Made by a program: the position numbers and the translations under genes. Shown one piece after another: positions 24,276 to 33,675 of a stretch of 64,000 nt of DNA (position 1 is its first letter; every line of letters starts with the position of its first letter). Origin of the DNA: Paenibacillus_E allorhizoplanae. GTDB taxonomy: Bacteria > Bacillota > Bacilli > Paenibacillales > NBRC-103111. The stretch covers positions 124,001 to 188,000 of the forward strand of contig NZ_CAKMMW010000008.1 of NCBI RefSeq assembly GCF_927798215.1, given 5' to 3'. The notes below the pieces were generated by a model, which worked only from the letters and a program-made list of their open reading frames with translations, searched no databases and was not told where the DNA came from.

Positions 24276-27200
24276 TTATTTTACAACAATTTGTATAACA
24301 TCACTTACCGTTGTGCCACTTCCATTTATAAACTCGCCACGATACTGATAATTGCCAGGAGCTTTCCCCGAAATTTGTGTAATTGCTGATTGCGCACTTG
24401 GTGTGTGTGAAGATAAAGCTTGCGTTTCAATAAGTTCGCCATTTTCGTATAATCGATACTCTACTGCGTTCGTCCCCCACCACATATTAGCAGTAATGTA
24501 ATAGTTCCCATCTTGATCCCAGTTGTCACTGGACAACACAGGTTTGCCGGGATTCGCATCACTCACGATGACGGTATGTGGATCACATGAAGTCGTTCCA
24601 TACAAATTCGATAACTCACAGGTATACACATAGGTTCCGTTTGGCTTCCCTTGAATTGGAATAATGGAAGTCTGGGCTGCTGGCGATGCATCGGCCAGTG
24701 GATTCGTTTGGATCAGCTGGCCATTCTCGTACAACTTATACAGTGAGCCATTATTCCCCCACCACATATTCATCGTAATCTCGTAATTACCGTCCCGCAA
24801 GCCTGTTGCAACAACATTGTTATCCGATAGTATCGGTTTATCAGGTACGTTGTTCGCTAACAATGCTGCTCTGAAGGATTGCCGTTCAAACTTGACTGCA
24901 TCAGCCCTCGTATAAATCATATCAGCAGGAAGGGTCGGGGGATCTACCGTAGTCGGAGTCTCCCTAGTTAAACGAACATACTCGCTACCGTCTCCTGTAA
25001 AGTCGAACGTGCCAAGATTAACCCAACCCGACGAGCCTACTGTCGCATCGATATATGTGACCTCGGTAACCGACTGATGCTTCACTTCCACTTTGACATG
25101 GTTATCGTTTGCCGTTGTATGGACGAGCTTGTAGATAGAGACTGCGTATCTCCCCTCTGGAAATTGGGCCTTCCATGTCGCCGACGATCCTTGAACAGTC
25201 GAGTAACGGGACTTCACTCCAATTTTGTAGCCGGCTAAATTACTTTGGCTCCAAGACCCTTCCGTCGTGTATAACCCAGCCGTATTCGTGCTGTCGACGA
25301 TAACCGTCAGATCCCTGATGGCTATGGTCAAATGCGGTGTTGATAAGGTCACTCCGTCCATCGTTACCGTGGCCCACACCTCGATATGATCTGTTACTCC
25401 ATCCAAGCTTTGAAGGGTTAACACACCGTTGCTGTCCACTTCAGCTAGATCGGTTCTATCAACGAAATACTGCACATTAGCCTGGGTCAGATCACCGATC
25501 AGTCCGTTATCCAAATAACCGGTTACATTCAGTTGAGCAGCTTGAGTCATCTGCAATTCATCCTGATTCGACTGGATGACCACCGATTCCAATTGGAGCG
25601 CCCTATTCGGGTCCACCCACATCATGGCATCGGCAATTACCCGTGACTTGTTGGCTTTATTCGTTAATTCGACATACCCACTATCCCCTGCTGCAAAAGG
25701 ATAGGCTCCTAGGAATACCCACGTCCCATTGGCTATGGATTCATCAACAGTAACCGTCTCGGAGCCCCCGTTATAATAAACGGTAAAAGTAGCATTTGTT
25801 GCCCAATTTTCGCTAGTGGCTGTTATTTGCGGGAGCTTGTAATACACGCTGTAAGTTACACTTTCCGGCAGCTCCGGACGCCAGCTAATCTTGCTTGTCG
25901 CTGTGCCGGTAGTCGATTTCGCATACACGTAGTTATCGTAGTAGTAGTCATTTGCCGTGGTATCTCGTATCCAGACACCTTCTGTATCCGCCTCCGTATT
26001 ATCTACAATGATGGATGAGCCATCCTGCCATTCCGGTTGAACTGGCGTTACCGCTACATGATCAGGCAGATATAGCGTCCGCTTGCGGGTCTGTTTTCCG
26101 TCCGATTCCACATAATATGTGAAGGTCTGTGATAAATCATTTACCTTCATCGACCATTCCATCGGATAAATCGTATCTGGAACGGTCGTGTACGTGGCCC
26201 CGCCATCCAAGGAGTAATGGATTGTTGCTGGCTTTGTCGTTTTTGCCTGCACGTAAGCATCGTAGGACGTTTCGTCAGGCTTGACGATGAGCATGCCTTT
26301 CACAGCATCGATTGGACTGTGGACATCGAAGAAATAACTTGCATCCGATGTATCGGCCGTTCTAACTTGATGCAGAGGCACATCAATGTCGAGCCCCTCC
26401 ACAATGATTGCTGTTATTCCCTTGCTTGAAACCGTGGCCTGAATGATTCCGCCACTCATAACCGCCTGCTCTGGTGTCCCGTTATCGCGGATGATGGTTA
26501 CGTTATAATTTTGTGCTGGGTTGAACCCGATCATTTGCGCATTCAATTTGATCGGAGTCTGTACCTCAACCGTCGATTCGTTACTTAAACTGATGTAGAA
26601 TTTATTTCCGCTCTCTCCCGTTATCCAATTCAATTGCGGATGATTGGTCTCGATAATCCCCTTGGGCATCCAAAGCCACACGTTGGAATTACCGTAAAAT
26701 TGTCCTGGCTTATTCCCATACAAATGATATTTGAACCATAAAAAATTAGTTTCGAATACGGAAGGGAATGTAATACTCCCATTCGATTTCAGCGATTGTT
26801 CGGTGATCAAATAATCCATCGTTTGTCCGAGCTGTGCCGGCATATGGTGATAATAGATGGATGTAGCCCCACTTGGACCTTCCAGAGGAAAATCGGGTTG
26901 GAGTTGACTAACGGCGAAACCCTTATAGTAATACCCTGGATAGTTGGAATATCGTCCAATGACCGAATTATGAGCGATATCCTGCAATAATTTATCGCCA
27001 GTATACAGCGATAACCTCATCATGAATGGCGCCTCCTGCGCATTCATCCTATAATAACCGGTTGTACTTCCCGCTTCAAACGTCAACCCATTGGGTGAAA
27101 CGAGCCAACTTTCCGCTTGTACGCCCCCAGCTACATCTTCAGGGAGCTTGTTCCTAGGATATGCGTATTTCCCACTTTCCGGCCAATGGAATGACTCCGC

Positions 27201-29879
27201 GTAATTATACGTCTCCGGCTGTGGAATCGTAACGGTGCCTTCAGAAACCGGACGAGCAACGAACATCGTGGCGTACTGTTTAGCTTCCTTGTACGCGGCA
27301 TTCAAGTATTTAGGATCTTTCGTTTCCTCGTACAGCTCCAAGATCTCCATCCACAGCTTGCTATAATAATAAATAAACTCATTTTTACTCACATTCACGG
27401 ATGCAGGCGTATCGATATTTTGAGCGATATAGCTGTCGGCTGCATCCTTGGCAGCCTGTAAATACTGCGCATCACCTGTCATACGATACATCATAAGGGG
27501 CTGAATGACAGGTCCCCGATCTTTCTGATCAGGATCTCGCACCAGATACTCTTCCTGCCCCAGCGCCCCAATGCCTGCCGAAGTGCCCAGCATTTGATTG
27601 ACAGCGGCGACACTTGAAACGTCGAACGGCAAGGTTGCCATTTTCCATAACGAGGGTACGCTGTATACGGGCTTCTGTGTCGGCGACCAACCGATACCAT
27701 TTCGCGATACCCCGTACTGAATTAACGGCAACGCCCTCGTATTGTAAAGCTGGTCGTCCCCTGTCAAATAATAAGCCCCCAGAAGAGCCGCATTCGATGT
27801 AGTTCGAACGCTATCCTCGTTCTCGATATCAATGAAGCCCTTGGCCCGGTTCCACCACCCGCTTGGTGATGGGACATAATTAACAGAGTCATCCCCCTGC
27901 GGTTCGATCTTGAGCAGATCGATCATATTAAACATCGCGTCAGTAAGTGACTGATCCGCGACATTTTCCCGGTATGCCGAATAGTCGTATTCACTGCGGA
28001 GAATATCCTCGTAGGCTTTATACAGGCTGCCTTTCTGAGCGATTAACCCTATATGGAACTGATACGTGCTTTCCGCAGTCATTTGCGAATACGTACCTAG
28101 TTGAGGCGCATAAAGAATCGGCTGTACACTGCCTTCATTATTGACAAGACTCATCCCAAGCCGCTGCTGGGAAACGCCTCCCGTCGGTTCAAACTCAACC
28201 GGAAGCTGCTCTGATGGTACAAATACACCATATGACAACGCATTCCCGGCTCCATCATTCTTCTCAACTAGACTCATCGGAGCGCTTAGCTCTCTCAAGC
28301 TAGTTGATTCAACTGATCCTACCATTTTCGCATGCGACCTGAAACCACTTAACACTTCATTGATGCCGGAGACCACTTCTGTTGTAAATGATTGATAGCC
28401 AATCACATAATTACCGTTCCTGCGAGGTGTAAAAGCAAAGGAAACATCAGGTTTGTCCCCTGCCAAGGACCAGTTTACTTGTAAATCGTAATCGCTTCCA
28501 TGCAAAGAATCAGTTAATACGGCCGTATGGCTATCAGGGAAATGGATCCCGTCGAATGTAATCCAGCGTTTGTTCATCGTATCGTAGTAATTGGTTCGAC
28601 TTCCCGCATTCCCATCCAATAAGACCCATTGTTCTTCAAGTCTTTCCGGCACAGTATTAATTGGCACCCAGTTCCCTGTCCCCGTGTCCTTGTAGAACAG
28701 ATCACGAACGATGGATTTGCCTCCATCCCAAGCGGCTTCATAGAAAGTCGCCTTATAGTTTGCGTTTTCAATGCTGCCTTTTTCCGTGTAACTGAGATTC
28801 GCCAATGTGCGGCTGCGCAGCGGAGGTAACGGTGGTGCTTGCTGCCGGATGTTCCCTTCGAACTTTACCGCATCCGCACGCGTAATGATTGTTCCAGTTG
28901 TAGGTTGTGTTCGTGTCAACCTGACAAACTCCGTATCATCACCACTAAAATAATAGTTCCCCAAATCAACCCAACCGACGGATGGACCTGATGATGGCCT
29001 TAAATCCATAAACATGACATCCGTAATCCCATTGTGAACAATTTCGATTTTCACATTACTATCCGCTTTATCCGCCCAGTCCAGCTTGTAGAACGATATT
29101 TTCGCCGTTCCTGCTTCCAATCGCGGATTCCAGGTGATGGTTCTTCCCACAGCATCTGTAAAGTTGGAACTGGAATTATTGTAACCCTTTACCCCCGTGC
29201 TAGTGCTCCAATAAGGAGCTGAATATCCGTTATTCTTGTTATCCACATCAACGGTGACAACACCATCCGTCGTGATGCTTCCATTATCAATAATGATCGT
29301 CTTATGGGGCTCTTTTTGCTGAATATTCCCTTCGAACTTAACCGCGTCCGCACGCGTTAGTATCGTGCTGGTGCTGCTGGTAGACCGGGTCAATCTAACG
29401 AATTCTTCACCAATCCCCGAAAAATAGTATTCTCCCAAATCAACCCAACCCACAGCCGCCCCGAATGAAGGTCTCAAATCTATAAATTGAACATCCGTCG
29501 TGCCATTATGAACGATTTCGATTTTTACATTGCTATCTGCTTTATCCGCCCAATCCAGCTTGTAGAATGATATTCTCGCCGTCCCTGCGTCCAATCGTGG
29601 ATTCCACGTTATGGTTCTGCCTACTGTACTTGTATATTTGGAACTGGAGTTATCATACCCCTTCACACCTGTACTTGTGGTCCAATTCGGAGCCGAGTAT
29701 CCGTTATTCATGTTATCGGCATCCGAGGTCACAACACCATCAATCGTGATGCTCCCATCATCGATGATGATCGTCTTATTCGGTAAGGAATCCGCATTAG
29801 CGGGGCTTACTCCGAAAAAACTTAATGGCACTATCATCGTCATCATTAAAACGATTAAAAGCAGCTTCCTTTTTATCAT
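24276..29879 (-). CDS. Giant secreted multidomain polysaccharide-degrading protein (1867 aa)
   Basis: From ATG 29879 the protein has a Sec signal peptide ending NADS near residue 30. Then come two near-identical golvesin-like carbohydrate-binding domains (about 32-190 and 193-350, starting KTIIIDDGSIT and KTIIIDNGSIT). A large central part (about 360-1160) has a beta-rich half followed by an alpha-helical half that looks like an (alpha/alpha) toroid (TSNAALLGAYYLTGDD, YYYSKLWMEILELYEETKD). An Ig-like segment, two more golvesin-like domains (about 1281-1425 and 1525-1666) and two ChiA_N-like modules (MNMWWGNNG, ANMWWGTNA) end the chain. The central part is probably a glycosidase or lyase of a family I cannot name. 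It follows the esterase/FAD operon and has its own cre. Confidence 0.85.
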   Translation of the reverse strand: MIKRKLLLIVLMMTMIVPLSFFGVSPANADSLPNKTIIIDDGSITIDGVVTSDADNMNNGYSAPNWTTSTGVKGYDNSSSKYTSTVGRTITWNPRLDAGTARISFYKLDWADKADSNVKIEIVHNGTTDVQFIDLRPSFGAAVGWVDLGEYYFSGIGEEFVRLTRSTSSTSTILTRADAVKFEGNIQQKEPHKTIIIDNGSITTDGVVTVDVDNKNNGYSAPYWSTSTGVKGYNNSSSNFTDAVGRTITWNPRLEAGTAKISFYKLDWADKADSNVKIEIVHNGITDVMFMDLRPSSGPSVGWVDLGNYYFSGDDTEFVRLTRTQPTTGTIITRADAVKFEGNIRQQAPPLPPLRSRTLANLSYTEKGSIENANYKATFYEAAWDGGKSIVRDLFYKDTGTGNWVPINTVPERLEEQWVLLDGNAGSRTNYYDTMNKRWITFDGIHFPDSHTAVLTDSLHGSDYDLQVNWSLAGDKPDVSFAFTPRRNGNYVIGYQSFTTEVVSGINEVLSGFRSHAKMVGSVESTSLRELSAPMSLVEKNDGAGNALSYGVFVPSEQLPVEFEPTGGVSQQRLGMSLVNNEGSVQPILYAPQLGTYSQMTAESTYQFHIGLIAQKGSLYKAYEDILRSEYDYSAYRENVADQSLTDAMFNMIDLLKIEPQGDDSVNYVPSPSGWWNRAKGFIDIENEDSVRTTSNAALLGAYYLTGDDQLYNTRALPLIQYGVSRNGIGWSPTQKPVYSVPSLWKMATLPFDVSSVAAVNQMLGTSAGIGALGQEEYLVRDPDQKDRGPVIQPLMMYRMTGDAQYLQAAKDAADSYIAQNIDTPASVNVSKNEFIYYYSKLWMEILELYEETKDPKYLNAAYKEAKQYATMFVARPVSEGTVTIPQPETYNYAESFHWPESGKYAYPRNKLPEDVAGGVQAESWLVSPNGLTFEAGSTTGYYRMNAQEAPFMMRLSLYTGDKLLQDIAHNSVIGRYSNYPGYYYKGFAVSQLQPDFPLEGPSGATSIYYHHMPAQLGQTMDYLITEQSLKSNGSITFPSVFETNFLWFKYHLYGNKPGQFYGNSNVWLWMPKGIIETNHPQLNWITGESGNKFYISLSNESTVEVQTPIKLNAQMIGFNPAQNYNVTIIRDNGTPEQAVMSGGIIQATVSSKGITAIIVEGLDIDVPLHQVRTADTSDASYFFDVHSPIDAVKGMLIVKPDETSYDAYVQAKTTKPATIHYSLDGGATYTTVPDTIYPMEWSMKVNDLSQTFTYYVESDGKQTRKRTLYLPDHVAVTPVQPEWQDGSSIIVDNTEADTEGVWIRDTTANDYYYDNYVYAKSTTGTATSKISWRPELPESVTYSVYYKLPQITATSENWATNATFTVYYNGGSETVTVDESIANGTWVFLGAYPFAAGDSGYVELTNKANKSRVIADAMMWVDPNRALQLESVVIQSNQDELQMTQAAQLNVTGYLDNGLIGDLTQANVQYFVDRTDLAEVDSNGVLTLQSLDGVTDHIEVWATVTMDGVTLSTPHLTIAIRDLTVIVDSTNTAGLYTTEGSWSQSNLAGYKIGVKSRYSTVQGSSATWKAQFPEGRYAVSIYKLVHTTANDNHVKVEVKHQSVTEVTYIDATVGSSGWVNLGTFDFTGDGSEYVRLTRETPTTVDPPTLPADMIYTRADAVKFERQSFRAALLANNVPDKPILSDNNVVATGLRDGNYEITMNMWWGNNGSLYKLYENGQLIQTNPLADASPAAQTSIIPIQGKPNGTYVYTCELSNLYGTTSCDPHTVIVSDANPGKPVLSSDNWDQDGNYYITANMWWGTNAVEYRLYENGELIETQALSSHTPSAQSAITQISGKAPGNYQYRGEFINGSGTTVSDVIQIVVK

Positions 29880-29903
29880 ATAACTCACATCCTCTCCATT
29901 TAT

Positions 29904-29917
29904 TGACAACGCTTTCA
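29904..29917 (-). promoter_or_regulatory. cre site upstream of the giant gene
   Basis: TGACAACGCTTTCA matches the cre consensus TGWNANCGNTNWCA at every position. It lies 25 bases ahead of the start codon, where bound CcpA would block elongation. Confidence 0.72.
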
Positions 29918-30067
29918 ACATAAACAATAATACCCCCCTTTGTTAGAATGATCGTTACGAAGCGATTAACCATATCCTTCTGGTAATCTCCTTCGTCTTT
30001 TGTAGCATAGCATGTAACCTAACCGTGAAATTTCTTCGATTTCTAGAATTTTTTATAAGATTTTAAG

Positions 30068-30125
30068 TGAAAAAACCTACATGGTAATAGACTGCTGGGC
30101 AGCAGTCAGGTACCATGCAGGTTTT
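30068..30125 (-). terminator. Terminator of the importer-to-esterase operon
   Basis: On the minus strand AAAACCTGCATGGTA pairs with TACCATGTAGGTTTT around an inner GACTGCTG/CAGCAGTC stem, and a T run follows. It separates the SGNH gene from the giant gene. Confidence 0.85.
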
Positions 30126-30146
30126 CCAAGAAGCTAAGCCTCTCCA

Positions 30147-31355
30147 TTATACGGGCGGCTGCACCAACAACAACTTCCCAAGCTGGATCACCGTTTGATC
30201 ATACCAATCCGGATGCTCCTGGACATGCTGCCTGCTTCGCTCGTTACCGGATGCCTCAAACACAGCCGCTTTGTCTGTCTTCTCGTTATCGATTTCGAAG
30301 CGAACCGTATGTCTTCCATTCGGAAGCTCTGGCAAGAAAACAAACTGATTTCGATTGTGATCGTTGTAGGATGTGAATCGTTCGACTAGGAAGGGCTCTC
30401 CGCCATCCACCGTCACCTTCAATCTGCCGGAATCGGGTCCCCCGATATCGAACAGCCCGATGTGAGTGCCTTCGAACTGCACCGTGATAGCCTCTCCAGG
30501 ATCGACTGCTCGCCATAAGCCGGGGAACAACCAATCGTATGTGCGAGCCAGTTCAAAATTATCAGGGGTCACGAATGACCATCCTGACGATAAATGAGCA
30601 TGACCATCCAGCGGCAGCATAACGGCGTACTCCCAAGGATTGGACGGAACCAAAGGCTCCTGAGGCAAATTATGTTCAACACTTCCCGAACCAACTTGAA
30701 GTTCACGAATCCGCTCAAATGACCGGGTAATTGTATGCGTGTAAATCTGATGTCCTTCGGGAATTATCGGATGGATCGAATCATGCGTAAAAACAACAGC
30801 TCCGGTAACGGACTCCCCTGCCTTTGCAGTGAAAATAAGCTTTCCTTCCGTCACCAACTGACTGACCGCCACACCAAGATGAATCGAAGGAATACCGTAA
30901 TAGTCGGCCACTTCCTCTTGCATGAGGGCTCCCTTCTGGTATTCCCCAGACTGAAATCCTGCCACATCTCGCTCTTTCAGCGTATAAACGAACAGGATAT
31001 CGGTAAACCGGCTCCGCTTGCGGATTTGACGGACGATCCCTTCGATCCGCGCCTTGGACTCGGGCACTCCGCCATCATTACCGACAAACTCAACAAACAC
31101 AAGATCAGGCTGATGACGAAGCACATCCGTCTCCAAACGGGCACAGCCCAAGTCCGATCCAGTTCCGTCAATGCCCGCATTCACGCAGCGGATATTCGCC
31201 TCGGGATATTGCTCACGAAGCCATTCCGCCGTCATGACCCGATATCCTGCAGAACGCGTATTACTGCCGCCAAAATAGACGATTGTCACCGTTTCCCCAT
31301 TTTCCAACTTCTGAATCACATTAGGTAACCCTCTTCGAGGGAAGAATTCCTGCAT
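30147..31355 (-). CDS. SGNH/GDSL esterase with C-terminal beta-sandwich
   Basis: The 402-residue protein shows the SGNH blocks: IVYFGGSNTRSAGY (nucleophile Ser), an Asn/Gly-containing block near CVNAGIDGTGSD, FVEFVGNDGG (block III) and THDSIHPIIPEGH with the Asp-His pair. Residues about 265-402 form a jelly-roll-like domain (VQFEGTHIGLFDIGG, GRHTVRFEIDNE). It has no signal peptide, so it should deacetylate imported oligosaccharides, in this context perhaps acetylated rhamnogalacturonan fragments. Start 31355 has AGGTGA eight bases upstream and lies seven bases after the FAD gene stop. Confidence 0.8.
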   Translation of the reverse strand: MQEFFPRRGLPNVIQKLENGETVTIVYFGGSNTRSAGYRVMTAEWLREQYPEANIRCVNAGIDGTGSDLGCARLETDVLRHQPDLVFVEFVGNDGGVPESKARIEGIVRQIRKRSRFTDILFVYTLKERDVAGFQSGEYQKGALMQEEVADYYGIPSIHLGVAVSQLVTEGKLIFTAKAGESVTGAVVFTHDSIHPIIPEGHQIYTHTITRSFERIRELQVGSGSVEHNLPQEPLVPSNPWEYAVMLPLDGHAHLSSGWSFVTPDNFELARTYDWLFPGLWRAVDPGEAITVQFEGTHIGLFDIGGPDSGRLKVTVDGGEPFLVERFTSYNDHNRNQFVFLPELPNGRHTVRFEIDNEKTDKAAVFEASGNERSRQHVQEHPDWYDQTVIQLGKLLLVQPPV

Positions 31356-31362
31356 CGCGATT

Positions 31363-33588
31363 TCACCTGACCTCACTAATCGTTTTAGGAGCAAACAATT
31401 TCACAGCAAACACTTCATGATAAGGCGAACCGTATGTCGCGCAGAAATGAATCCGGATTCGAGTTACACATTTCGCATCCACCTTATGTTTATTCAACGT
31501 GAGATAATTTCCACGGATACTGATTTCCCTCTCGGTTCCGTCTTCAAAGGTCAAGGTCACATCATAATCTTGCATGAGGGGCTCGATCGGATCGTCGAAG
31601 TGCTCCAAATCCAGCTGTGAATTGAAGACGAGATGAATTTCATCCAGACTTTTAGGGCTTGCAAAACAAAGCTCCAACCACTCCTGTCCTTCCGTACGTT
31701 CGGAAATCCATCCGTTCGGCAGACCATAAGGTCTGGAGTAACCGTTGACGACATTCTCAGGATTGTACATATTCTGATGTGGCAGCAGGTCCTTAAAGCA
31801 GATGCTCTTACCCAATTTCTTCAGCTTTGACGGCTCCTCCGGCCTATAATGGAAGCTGACCGCTCCTGTCAGTTTCTCTTCATTACCGTACACGGCAAGG
31901 TTCTCCGTTCCTTCCAATACGATGTAAATTTTATCGTCAGCCGGCTTCTCTAAGCCCAAGTCCAGCGTAATCCAGTCGTCATAACCAGCTGCAATAGACA
32001 AGCTATAATCTTTCAACTGGCTAGTGGGAATATAGTTTTCCTTCCGATCCCCGCCAAATAACTTCACATGCAGCGTTTCCGAATGCTCGGAGCTATTTTT
32101 AATTTGGACCCGTACGCTTTCCGCAACGGATGTCTCGATCGGCAAGACCAAGCAAAACCCTTTTTCCAAAGAAATTGCTTCAGTTGGATGAAGATTCTCA
32201 TAGCTGCGCTGCGACGAGGCATGAATATGTAATCCGTCCGCGAAGTAAGGATCCAATTCCTCTTTCAGCCCTACAATCGTTTGCCCGTCCCGAAGCAGCA
32301 GCGACTGCAGCTCTTCCATATGCGCTTCGACGAGGTCTGCAGGGTCTACCTCATATTTCAGACATAGCGAAGCTGCCGTTCCGACCGCCTGCCCCATACA
32401 ACCGCAGGTTGCCATGACCCTTGTTGATCCAAAAGCAACATGGGTAGCACTTATATTGCGACCAGCGAACATGAGATTGGGTATATTCTGGGAAAATAAA
32501 CTGCGGAACGGAATATTGTACAAGCCAGGCACGAAATTCCATGCTGTAGCGGGTCCCTCATCGTAGATGCCCTTCGCAGCATGCAAGTCCATATACCATC
32601 CCCCGACGGATACAGCATCATCGAAATGCGGCTTTGCGGTAAGATCGTTCTGAGACAACATGTGATTCCCAATAAATCGCCTCGATTCCCGTTTTCCCGG
32701 AATGGGGCACACATAATCCAAGATGAGATTGTCCACATCATCGAATTCGCCGCTATTTTTGATATAATCCCAAATCCCGTAAACTAATTTCCGCAGTTCC
32801 AATGCGATGTCTTCATTGTTTGCGATAACATCCAAATGTCCGCCGTATTCCAGCCACCACAATCCGCCAAGTCCGTTGATTTTCCTAGGAAAAGCACGAT
32901 GGTTCAAACCTTTTCTGATACTTTCAAAAAAGGGCAGCTTCGTAATATCATACGCAAAGCCCGGCCTCCTGTACGGAACGGCATATTCTACAGCGCGTGC
33001 TTGGAAAAGGATCGTGTCTCCCATGGTGTAATGGTCCGCCACTTCTGGGGCCAAGTCTTCGTTGTATTCATACTTCGCTTCTCTCCCCCATCGGAAGAGC
33101 GCTCCAGCCTGAAATCCGACAACCCCGTCTCCAGAGCAATCGATGTAGGTTCTACTTTCAAAACGGAATTTCTTTTCGGAAGCCAATTGAAGGCCCTCTA
33201 CCCATTTGATTCTGCCGTTCTCCATCCCCGTCTCATGCACACATGTATTCAGAAATAGCGAAATGTTAGGCTCAGCGTAGACCATATCCAATAAGACCGT
33301 ATCCGAAAGCGAAAGCATAAGCTTTTTGTTATATAACGGATTATAATGGAAAATCTTTAGCTTGAGCTCTTCCACCAACCCGCCCTCACGCGCATAATAG
33401 GATGGACTTTTGCCGAGATAGGCCGACCCATTGATATGAACCCTAACCTCGCTGCTGGCATTTCCCCCAAGAACTGGCCGATCATTAATAAGTGACACTT
33501 GCAGTCCTTGACGAGCGGCAGCAATGGCAGCACATAGCCCAGCAATCCCCCCGCCTACGACGGTTACATCTGCTTTAATAAGCTCCAT
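31363..33588 (-). CDS. FAD-dependent oxidoreductase with C-terminal binding domain
   Basis: The 741-residue protein opens with an FAD Rossmann motif (VTVVGGGIAGLCAAIAAARQG) and has YIDCSGDGVVG and NLMFAGRNISATHVAFGSTRVM as further FAD-binding elements. This is the family of FAD enzymes often found in polysaccharide utilisation loci. The last 150 or so residues (NGWISERTEGQEWLELCF, LDEIHLVFNSQLDLEHF, VTRIRIHF) look like a discoidin-type sandwich. It may oxidise a sugar or uronic-acid derivative in the cytoplasm; the substrate is unknown. GGAGGT lies before ATG 33588. Confidence 0.8.
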   Translation of the reverse strand: MELIKADVTVVGGGIAGLCAAIAAARQGLQVSLINDRPVLGGNASSEVRVHINGSAYLGKSPSYYAREGGLVEELKLKIFHYNPLYNKKLMLSLSDTVLLDMVYAEPNISLFLNTCVHETGMENGRIKWVEGLQLASEKKFRFESRTYIDCSGDGVVGFQAGALFRWGREAKYEYNEDLAPEVADHYTMGDTILFQARAVEYAVPYRRPGFAYDITKLPFFESIRKGLNHRAFPRKINGLGGLWWLEYGGHLDVIANNEDIALELRKLVYGIWDYIKNSGEFDDVDNLILDYVCPIPGKRESRRFIGNHMLSQNDLTAKPHFDDAVSVGGWYMDLHAAKGIYDEGPATAWNFVPGLYNIPFRSLFSQNIPNLMFAGRNISATHVAFGSTRVMATCGCMGQAVGTAASLCLKYEVDPADLVEAHMEELQSLLLRDGQTIVGLKEELDPYFADGLHIHASSQRSYENLHPTEAISLEKGFCLVLPIETSVAESVRVQIKNSSEHSETLHVKLFGGDRKENYIPTSQLKDYSLSIAAGYDDWITLDLGLEKPADDKIYIVLEGTENLAVYGNEEKLTGAVSFHYRPEEPSKLKKLGKSICFKDLLPHQNMYNPENVVNGYSRPYGLPNGWISERTEGQEWLELCFASPKSLDEIHLVFNSQLDLEHFDDPIEPLMQDYDVTLTFEDGTEREISIRGNYLTLNKHKVDAKCVTRIRIHFCATYGSPYHEVFAVKLFAPKTISEVR

Positions 33589-33675
33589 ATTGATTACCTC
33601 CATGATTAGATACATGTATCATGGTAAGCCTTTTGTTCGCCGTTTATTTACATGATTTCAAGAAAAAATCATATT

